DNA from: Coffea arabica
Taxonomy: Eukaryota > Streptophyta > Magnoliopsida > Gentianales > Rubiaceae
Direction of reading: 5' to 3'
NCBI RefSeq assembly: GCF_036785885.1
Contig: NC_092320.1
Location: 11,719,557 to 11,783,556, forward strand
Length of the DNA: 64,000 bases
Shown here: positions 60,180 to 64,000 of the stretch, piece after piece
How the letters are laid out: every line of letters begins with the position of its first letter
Numbering within the stretch: position 1 is the first letter of the stretch
Notes under the pieces: model-generated
The model's database searches: none
What the model saw: only the letters and a program-made list of their open reading frames with translations
Told to the model about the DNA's origin: nothing
Translations under genes and position numbers: made by a program

Positions 60180-61131
60180 ATTAAGGAAATGTTTTAGGGT
60201 TTATTTCAAGGACAGGAGAGTGCTTTTATTATTTTTTTTCATCACTTTTATGTAGGAAAATCTGTTAAAAAGTTACTGATGAATGCTATCATAATATAAA
60301 CTAGAAAAAGAAAAGAATAGTCAAAGCGAAAATTCATGGGTTTAATAAGATAATCTTGTAAGAGCTTGTACGATGGATGCATTCTCATAAACGTAAACTT
60401 CAACAGTCATAGTAATTATGAACGCTACAAAATAGTTGAAAAAGTAACACAGTAAAAATACAGATTATTTTTTTTAAAAAAAAAGAAATACAGACAATAT
60501 ACTACGTTTAAGCCTCAATTCCAATCACTCTCTCCACTTCCTGTTTGGTACTTGTCCTCCATTTCACAATTTTTGTGTCCTTTACCATATGACGACTAGT
60601 CCAGTTTCTGAAAAATTATATCAACATTCGTTTTCAGAATATTAAAAATCCATCTTGGACTTGAGATTATACTGTCATTTCTGTTCTTAGGCTTTGTGTT
60701 TCCATAAAGCTAGAATGCAACACTAACTTTTGGAATTTGTACCTCGAAGAATTCTTGATCGTAAGGAGGATAAAAATGTAAGAAAATCATGCAGCTGCTG
60801 AAGCAATTAACGGGCAAAATGGTGTTAGGAGTCGAACGGAAGGATCAAATTGAAAGTCTGAGAGATAAGTCGGGTTGCGGATTGATCATAGTTATTGCTA
60901 ATTTGCTATACGTCTTATGCTGGATATCTTTAAAATTATAGGACATGAATAAGACAACATGTGTCATATTATCTTGAGACATAAAAAAGAAGTTTTTCTT
61001 CTATTGTCCATTGCACATTAGCAATTCTCTTATACATAAGGAGGAGCGCTAGCTTAACATAATTTTATTTAAACGCAAATTCTTAAAGCACTAGTAGTAA
61101 TCTTGCTTGATTCTAGGCCTCTGGACCTGTT
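60180..61131. other. AT-rich intergenic DNA, no gene
   Basis: Contains no coding signal. The right end is the probable 3' untranslated region of the second HD-Zip gene. Confidence 0.5.
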
Positions 61132-62037
61132 TCACATTGCACCACAACTCCCGATAAGGTATTGTTGGTGGCATACCGGGCACACGAGCACATAACCTGA
61201 GAGACCATAAGCATAAAATGCTCCTTTCTGATCACCAGTTGCCAGTGCTTTCTGCTTTTCAATTTCTTCGCTCAGCTTGAGATTTTCCTCAATGAGATTT
61301 TTGCACACCTGTTTCAGCCTTTCACATTCAGACACATTCTTCTTGGACTTGGTCCTTCATCACAGGATTTAATTTGAGTTTTGTTATGATTCGAGTAGGA
61401 GTATAAATGCAACCAAAAGGAAAAAAAAGTTATGAATAATTACGTACCTGGCCCTGCGATTCTGAAACCAAATATCAACTTGTCGAGGGAACAAGCCTAA
61501 CCTGTCAGCTAGCTCGTTCTTTAGAGCCTGCAAAATTTCAATCAGTTTCCTGTCCTTATAACATGAAAAAACATCAACATTTATTAATATGAAATCAGTT
61601 TTCATCTTCTAATGATGTGATCCCATATCCAATCAAATTGTTTTAGCTTAACGAATTTCGTACCACAACTAAGAAAATATGTTTTGATGGAATGACATAA
61701 AGATAAAAGCAATTTAATGTTATGACTATAACTACCTAACACAAAGTTTAATCCAGTGGATACAATAATATAAAAATCGAGAAATGAAGATGAAAAAAAT
61801 CATTACTGTATCCGGATTCGGATGGTCATTGAAATTAGCCTCAAGGACAGCAGCTTGCTCTTTAGAGAGCCTTGACTTTTTGGCATTTTCATCACTACTG
61901 CCCTGGACCTGCTGAGCTCCAAGGGAGAGCTCCAAAGAGAGAACCCTCTTGGTGTTCTTACGGGGACCCCTCTTGGTGTTCTTACGGGGACCAAGCGCTA
62001 GAGAAAGCTGAGTGTTTGAGTTTTCACGAGCTTCCAT
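61132..62037 (-). CDS. Diverged HD-Zip class II-like protein (177 aa, three exons)
   Basis: Exons on the minus strand: 62037-61807, 61527-61448 and 61354-61132 (231+80+223 nt, 178 codons with stop). The intron positions match the gene at 54.5-55.5 kb, and exon 2 has the same length (80 nt). EAR-like LSLALG (11-16) and LSLELSL (33-39) flank an exact octapeptide duplication GPRKNTKR (16-31). The homeodomain (about 53-108) keeps [13 protein letters not shown] with the DNA-contacting W, F, N and R. The zipper has leucines at 117, 124 and 131, then Gln at 138. The CPSCE motif has become CPVCH (162-166). The protein is shorter than usual and clearly fast evolving, but every splice site and the frame are intact, so it is probably still expressed. 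Confidence 0.88.
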
Positions 62038-62611
62038 GGTTTCACTCGAAAGGGAAAGAGATATAGGAAATTGGGATGGAAACTACTGATAGCAGGAAGA
62101 GGATATATATAGGCTGAGTGGAAAAACTTCCCGGGCTGATATATTTATTGGTTGTAATGACATGAAAGTTGCATACAATTAATAATAGAGATATGATAAA
62201 GATTTAAAATATGAAAAAAGGACAAAAGCAATGATATGCAATAATCTCCTCAGAAGGAAATTCAATAAATTCCACCTGCCATATTTACTATTATATATTT
62301 GACTTGTTAGTGCAGTTTTGACAAGGAACAATAATTCCCCATTATTATTTGGTTTGGATGCTGGCAACCCCCGAACTGTTGAAATCTAAAGATAAGCCTC
62401 AAAAAAAAAAAAAAAAAAAAGATAAGGTTGAACGGAAGAGAGGTTTCGATTTCCGAAATTCATTTTCTCTGTGAGAATGTGAATTACCAGGACTAATGCG
62501 TACCCCCAAGAAAAATACACGGTTGTAAGAATTGGTTTTGGATATTTTTTGTAGTCCAAACTATTTAAAGATTAGATAAATAATTTGTATGTGGTTTCTT
62601 CTAAATCCATA

Positions 62612-62664
<53 letters not shown>

Positions 62665-64000
62665 TCAAACAAATTCATATGCGGCGTACGTAGTGCACCC
62701 ATCTGATTTATTGGTGGTATAGTTTCCGTCGGTTTTTCTAAACTCTGTTGGGTCTCTTTTCTTCCAGTGGAGGCTAGAGTAGAAATAGAAGTAAGAGTAT
62801 GTTAGACTAGTTGTTGCTTGTCTGATAAAATACAAAAAGATAAATAGTTTATATGAGGTTAATCAACGAGTATCTTCCAATTATTCTTTTTTTTTTCTTT
62901 TGCTGAATGAGGGTTTTGCATACGCTATCAAGGTCGACGTAATCATTAGTCAAGCAAAAAGTTAAACAAAATAAAAGAAAGGTTTTCTGGTTTTGACACA
63001 AAGATCCTTAGCAGGGCAGACAGTGCAAGTGTAATCTATATATTCTTTTGATAGAAAAGACGGTACAAATGTGATTGAAGACAACTGATCATTTACGTGA
63101 ATGAACTCCATAGAAATCACTCGTTGGTAATTTAAAACAACTTGAAAAGAAAGAGACACACACACACTACTGCATTAAAACAAAGAGAACACACATCCTA
63201 CAGATATATTAAGTTGTTCTCGCATCATTAAGGTCGTTTGGCTTTCACTGATCTTCAAGCATCAAATAGAAACCATTAATTCAGCACGTAACTGTTCAAA
63301 CTTCAAAGTTATTAGTCGATTTAGGCCATTAGATTTTACAGGCAAACCAACATGCTGGGCTTGTCTTCTGAATTATCACCAAAAATTTACACAAAGACTC
63401 GAGATTTATACTTTGTAAGGTTTTGGTTTAATGTTGATTCGATTTTCTGAATAGAAGGCATTCACACGGGACCTCTTCTCGTTTGTTAAACTTTAATGTC
63501 TAGTTGGGTGCTGCACACAAATCTTACCCAAAATTAATCAGGTGTTCTAATGGAAAATTCACTTTTAGTGACTAATTTAGTCAAAATTAAACATTTTTTT
63601 TGGGACTACTTTTGTTTTTCTTGAATCAATGAGAACCGATTTGATTTTACCCCAAACTTTAAGAACTAATTAAAAGTGCATTTGTCCTGGTTCTTACTTA
63701 AAGAGTTGCAAAGCTGAATAAATGCTATCAATAAAACAAAAAAAAAAATTTTTTTTTTGATGATCATGTTGGATGCATAGACACCTAGCAGACCATAAAA
63801 GAAAGAAAATTAAAAAAAAAAAAAAAAAAAAGCTTGAAACGTGTAATTTCATTGAAATACCAAGTTTTCTGGTATTACCAACTGCTAGAGGGAAAAAAAC
63901 TAGTTTTATAGGTTTAGATGGGTTTTCATCAAAAGGCCGAAACTGTTTCCTTCTCAGAGGACAACGAGAGAGACATATGGAGGACAGATTCCAAAACTAG
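62038..64000. other. Promoter of the second HD-Zip gene and AT-rich DNA
   Basis: A TATATATA-like string lies near 62104-62110, about 65 bases upstream of the start codon. An (AT)23 microsatellite is at 62615-62660, and poly(A) and poly(T) runs lie near 63740-63830. No further gene is supported up to the window end. Confidence 0.5.
62615..62660. repeat. (AT)n microsatellite
   Basis: About 23 AT units without interruption. Confidence 0.95.

Overview
The window is nuclear DNA of a flowering plant. It has GT-AG introns, plant-specific gene families (an LSD1-type zinc finger gene and two class II HD-Zip homeobox genes) and several kinds of plant retrotransposon nested among AT-rich intergenic DNA. 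The repeat types suggest a eudicot, perhaps an asterid such as a Rubiaceae species, but the species is inference only. There are no bacterial features.

Left part (1-30.5 kb): mostly transposable elements. A decayed Ty1-copia fragment (1.18-3.5 kb) is followed by a 3.26-kb solo LTR with a 5-bp target duplication (4.27-7.52 kb). Next is an almost intact Ty1-copia element on the minus strand (7.70-13.32 kb) with two LTRs, primer-binding site, polypurine tract, target duplication and one uninterrupted 1340-residue polyprotein. From 13.3 to 19.8 kb the DNA is low-copy-looking, with hints of a minus-strand gene and a perfect 109-bp inverted repeat. A 9.0-kb Ty3/gypsy element (19.82-28.82 kb) has complete 3.3-kb LTRs but only a gag remnant and no pol. 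Two MITE-like elements follow.

Middle part (30.5-44 kb): a single-exon kelch-type beta-propeller gene (31.47-32.61 kb) is followed by a second copy of the first 1.19 kb of the window. That copy breaks off inside a copia LTR and joins a truncated GC-rich Tat/Retand-like Ty3/gypsy element on the minus strand (34.5-41.75 kb). The element carries a spliced antisense ORF next to the break. A hAT-type MITE lies at 42.7-43.2 kb.

Right part (44-64 kb): gene-bearing, AT-rich DNA. A complete six-exon LSD1 gene lies at 44.79-48.14 kb on the plus strand. Two three-exon HD-Zip II genes lie at 54.50-55.54 and 61.13-62.04 kb on the minus strand, with identical intron placement, and look like a diverged tandem pair. 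Around them four copies of an ordered noncoding motif block recur, two downstream of each gene. A tRNA-derived SINE and a hAT MITE, both with exact target duplications, complete the region.

How they fit together: LSD1 and HD-Zip II proteins are nuclear regulators. The kelch gene is likely a cytosolic or ubiquitin-pathway-type scaffold of unknown target. Nothing indicates that the genes form one pathway. The strongest candidates for something undescribed are the four-copy noncoding block around the HD-Zip pair, the perfect inverted repeat, and the junction where the duplicated 1.19-kb segment meets the truncated Retand-like element.
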